NCBI GenBank assembly: GCA_963717195.1
Contig: CAVQVR010000020.1
Coordinates: 152,730 to 216,729 of the forward strand
Source: JACDAE01 sp963717195
GTDB taxonomy: Bacteria; Chloroflexota; Ktedonobacteria; Ktedonobacterales; Ktedonobacteraceae
Reading direction: 5' to 3'
DNA length: 64,000 bases
Below are positions 60,573-64,000 of the stretch, piece by piece. Position 1 is the first letter of the stretch. The number at the start of each line of letters is the position of its first letter. The position numbers were made by a program, and so were the translations under genes. The notes under the pieces are model-generated. The model saw nothing but the letters and a program-made list of their open reading frames with translations, did no database searches and was not told the origin of the DNA.

Positions 60573-63564
60573 TTATTGTACCTCAAGAGGGCACATATTC
60601 GTATTAGACTTTTGATTACTAAGCCATTTTACCGTAGAAGGACTGTTGATTGTTACCTGTTCAAGACACTTCCAGTATGGCTGTCCATTCACATCAGCAA
60701 CATCGTAAATGGTGAGAGCTCGATTTGTCGTGTCACCATTGGCATCAAATGAGATAGGGCCTGTAATACCATTATAAGAGATGTGTTGAATAGCATCGAT
60801 AACGGCCTGGCGAAACGCTTTAGCACCTCTGGCATCACCCGCATTCTTCGGTGGAAGTACACCTTGTTTAAGCACTGTCTTGATAGCCTGAATTAATATA
60901 TTAGCGCTATCATAGCCAGGAGCGGTGTATCTTCCGTAATCGCTTGTACCCTCCACCTGTTCAAAGCGAACTCTAAAATTTGCGGTCTTTGGTAGGTTTT
61001 CAACATCCGCGAAAGGAAAAGAAGCATAGATGGGATTAACAATGGGACTCACGATTGTAGTAAAGTCAGGGGGACTCACAAGACCACTTCCTCCTGCATA
61101 GAGAGTCTGTTGCAATGCAGGGTTAAACTTCATTTGCTCATAAAAATCTTCCGCTCCAAGGTCAGTTCGGCCAGCGAAGAAAACGACATCGGGAGGGTGT
61201 GCGGTCATGGCCTGTACTAAAGATGGGTAATCACAGATGTTTGCATCGTGTTTATAAGAGATCACGCTCCCTTTGAGCTGCTGCCATTCGTTCATGAAGG
61301 ATGTGGCGAACCCTATACCGTACACCTCGCCATCATCTATCACATACGCGGTGGCAGTTCTGGTTCTGGGCTTCAAATGTTTAAAGAGGTAGTCAGCAAT
61401 TGCGGGACCCTGATAATCATCGGTCGGCGCAAGGCGAAAGTAGGTTACGTTTCCAGTAGGGCGCACCATTGGAAGGAGATTATTTTTACTGGTACATCCC
61501 TCTCCACTGATGGTTTTTGTAAGGCAGGAATAGGTATTAGATGGGCTAATCAAGGCGATAGGTGCCTTGTTTGCTTCAGGCATGATCTCTTCTGCAATAC
61601 TGCTCTCGCATGGCCTACGATCCCTGCAACCTGCGCATCACCAATAAAACTTTGCATATTTTTCTTTGCCTTGACCGGGTCAGGCGAGAAACTGCCAGCA
61701 GGTACTTCATCCTGAAAATCAAGCACCAGTTTATAACCAGGAATGCTGGCATTTTGCATAGCCAGGTCTACCCCCTGCTCAATGGGCAACCCATTATCCT
61801 TGCTATCACCACTCCCCGGTACACTCACACCGATCTTGATAACCAGCGGGGATGATGCTGATGATGAGAGTATCGGTCGTAAAAAAACGAGCACTGAACC
61901 GACGAGAACCAGGACAAGAAGAATGGAAGAAGCCCGTATAACCCACCTGCGCCTCATTAATTGTTGCAAACCACCCAACAAATTTTGGACAAACCTTCCC
62001 CAATAAGCAGCACAGACTCTTGTCCAATCGAAAAACCGGTCATATGGGGATAAACCTTGAGTGCTCCCTGGTGAATACGCGCATGATTTTGTAGTTTTAT
62101 GATGTCGTACTCTTTAGAACTTGCCTGCCGTACTTTAGTAGCGCATTGCAATACCTCTTCCCATTGACCCAACGCGGCAAGGACCAAACATAACTCACGT
62201 CGGCAACGTGAGATACTGTTCTTGATAATGCACGTCCGAGAGTAACCGATTTAATACATCGCGTCGTTGTATGAGAAGATGAGAGTCAGCAGGTGCTAAC
62301 TGTAACGCCTTCTGGCTATAGAGAAGCATATCATCCCATTGACCAAGCGAAACAAGAACGGGGCACAGTTCGCGTAGCAATCTGAGGCGCTGCTCCTGGT
62401 CATGCGCATCAAGGAGCAATCGCTCCAGTACGTCGCGTCGTAGGGTGAGAAAGTGATGATCATCGGGCACCCAATGGAGCGCATCTTCAGTGTATTTAAA
62501 GTCGTTCCATTGCTCAAACGCAGCCAGGATGGAACATAGCTCTTGCAGGAACTCAATGCGGCGTTTATGATTATTGAGCAGGCCATACAGGGCATCACGC
62601 CGTTGAATGAGAAACTCAGGGTTACCAGGGGCCAACTGCAGCGCGTCATTAGTATAGAGCAGTATATCGTTCCAGCGACCGAGTAAAGCAAGGGTAGCAC
62701 ATAGATCGTAGAGGAGCTTGAGGGACTGTTTTCTATCGCTGGTCGATTTCAGTATCACCAGGAGAGCGTCTCGTCTATGGGAGAGAAACTTGGATCCTTA
62801 GGAGATAATTTCAACGCGATTGCGGTACTTTTTTCGATTGCGGCCCATTGTTTAAGTGAAGCAAGAACAGGTATCAGTTCTGTCAATATGGTAAGGCGTT
62901 GCGTCTCATCTCCCTCCATTGCATGAGCTTTTTCCAGAGCGTCAATGGCGTCAGATTTATGATCGAGGGCGAGAAAGGCTTTTCCTTGTTGGTAGTAAAT
63001 AAGAGGTGTAATGCTCTCCGGGCTTAGTTGCTTTAGTTCTTCTATTTCAATGATGAGTTTACCCCAAATTTGGGCTACAAAATCTGTCTGAATTGTAGTA
63101 AGAATATTTTTCAGATCACCTTCTGCGGGTGCATTATAACTGTCCTTAGCTTTTAAAACTGGTAAGCCTTGCAACAGTTTTAAAAAGGCGCTTTCGTATC
63201 TTTCGGGGTCAGTAAATGAAATATGATGTATGCCTTTGAGATCATGCCAGATATTTTTAGTCTCGCAATAGAGTAATGGTATAATGCGTTTCTTGTCTCA
63301 AAGGGCCATCTCATATTCACGTTGCACCCATTCTGATTCCATTGAGGCGGGCGAGATGATCAAGATAAATACATCACAGAGTGCCAGTTCGTCTTGTATG
63401 CTGCGCCACCAGCGGTCACCTGCACGCAACCCGCTATCGTACCAGACGGAATTCTCACCGAGTGCTTCTCGCAGGTTTTCTGCCAATTGTGTGCTGAATT
63501 CGACATCCTTAGAGCTATGGCTGATAAAGACGCGGCATGAGGGATGTGACTCATTGTTTATCAA
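60573..63564 (-). CDS. TIR-TPR-TM-PBP fusion, second copy, frameshifted
   Basis: Mirror of 49521-52514. Here the TIR start is continuous (REALGENSVWYDSGLRAG). The segment that links repeats to the membrane helix is in frame at RQASSKEYDIIKLQNHARIH but breaks at about 62047. Other breaks lie near 63297, 62765, 62495, 62205 and 61600. No break coincides with one in the first arm. Confidence 0.6.
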
Positions 63565-64000
63565 TTCCGGCCTCCCATCAGTATACTTTTGCTTTATAAT
63601 TCTTTTCTACTTGTATTTCAGAATAGAATACGATGATCCCCAAAAATAGTTGCAAGATCGGCATGACCATGATCTAAAGTGTATCAAGCTCCCAGGCGCT
63701 ATTAGCCAGGCGATAATCCAGGGATAGTTCATACAATTTCATGCTTCTCTACCTTGACGTTGCAAAAAGCCTCTATTAAAAAAATGGGAATAGCTGTTGA
63801 AGAGAGGGAGGGTTGCTGTGATTGGAGCGGCGCGACCGGTGCAGGAGGATGTGTCCCCTGGTAACCAAGTTACAGGAAGAAACGACGTAAAATCTCCCAC
63901 CTGTAACATTTATAAGGCATCGTTCCCAGCCGCGCTCCATCTCGAAGCACTGCGTCTGCTCAAATATACAGCACCAGTTACCTTGCAGAATGCACTTCCT

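Larger units (their letters stand above)
56618..64000. repeat. Inverted second copy of about 49090-56478
   Basis: Every base pair here matches its partner at about 113087 minus its position, apart from scattered substitutions and indels. It reproduces, inverted, the TIR fusion, LOR/SDH, methyltransferase and hydrolase genes and runs to the window end. Indels are not shared between arms: for example the TIR indel near 49627 is absent at 63457, and the LOR/SDH GGGG is GGG in this arm. That pattern fits one locus read twice with independent errors rather than an old duplication. Confidence 0.85.

Noticed and set aside
56618..64000. A genuine large inverted duplication or composite transposon
   Set aside because: Independent indels in each arm and the odd homopolymer centre favour a fold-back artefact; no transposase or terminal repeats flank it.

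Overview
Most likely a Ktedonobacteria-like Chloroflexota chromosome. This is inferred from the gene content (class I lysyl-tRNA synthetase, S21 next to a zinc-ribbon protein, LRR-Roc-COR and TIR-repeat proteins, a giant RHS toxin, many degraded insertion sequences); no rRNA or other phylogenetic marker is present. No tRNA, rRNA or CRISPR array was seen.

Layout. (1) 1-7370, ordinary chromosome: class I LysRS, a 179-bp MITE-like palindromic element, two secreted proteins, a dipeptide epimerase, a zinc-ribbon/rpsU operon and the 5' half of an HD-domain hydrolase gene. (2) 7366-42883, a 35.5-kb integrated element. A large serine recombinase lies at its left end. The HD gene is cut into a 5' half (7012-7370) and a 3' half (42879-43112) that share the 5-bp core GCAAC; joining them at the core restores an in-frame gene. 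The element carries its own complete HD paralogue at the right end. Its cargo is an XRE regulator, cell-wall hydrolase, RHH proteins, a relaxase start and a primase fragment (relics of a mobilisable element), an RHS-HINT-deaminase toxin with a downstream LRR protein as candidate immunity factor, a Roc-COR protein, a resolvase beside a PD-(D/E)XK-like nuclease, secreted proteins, and IS3, IS21, IS110 and IS256 elements. (3) 42884-56228, chromosome: a Cas4-like nuclease split over two membrane proteins, three paralogous methyltransferases with a HEAT-repeat protein, an ECF sigma factor, a TIR-TPR-transmembrane-periplasmic-binding-protein fusion, an LOR/SDH-type enzyme, an N6-adenine DNA methyltransferase and a dienelactone hydrolase. 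(4) 56400-64000, an inverted second copy of about 49090-56690, joined through a 40-T run and a GC-only stretch.

Data quality shapes the reading. Many genes are broken by 1-2 base indels, often in homopolymers, and the two arms of the terminal palindrome carry different indels in the same genes. The simplest reading is an uncorrected long-read assembly with a fold-back chimera at its end. Comparing the arms repairs several genes, and this is how the TIR gene is seen to run without a break into the membrane-anchored ligand-binding domain.

The two strongest biological leads are the recombinase whose C-terminus is exchanged by its own integration, on an element that supplies a spare copy of the gene it breaks, and the TIR-TPR-TM-PBP protein, which has the layout of a transmembrane receptor.
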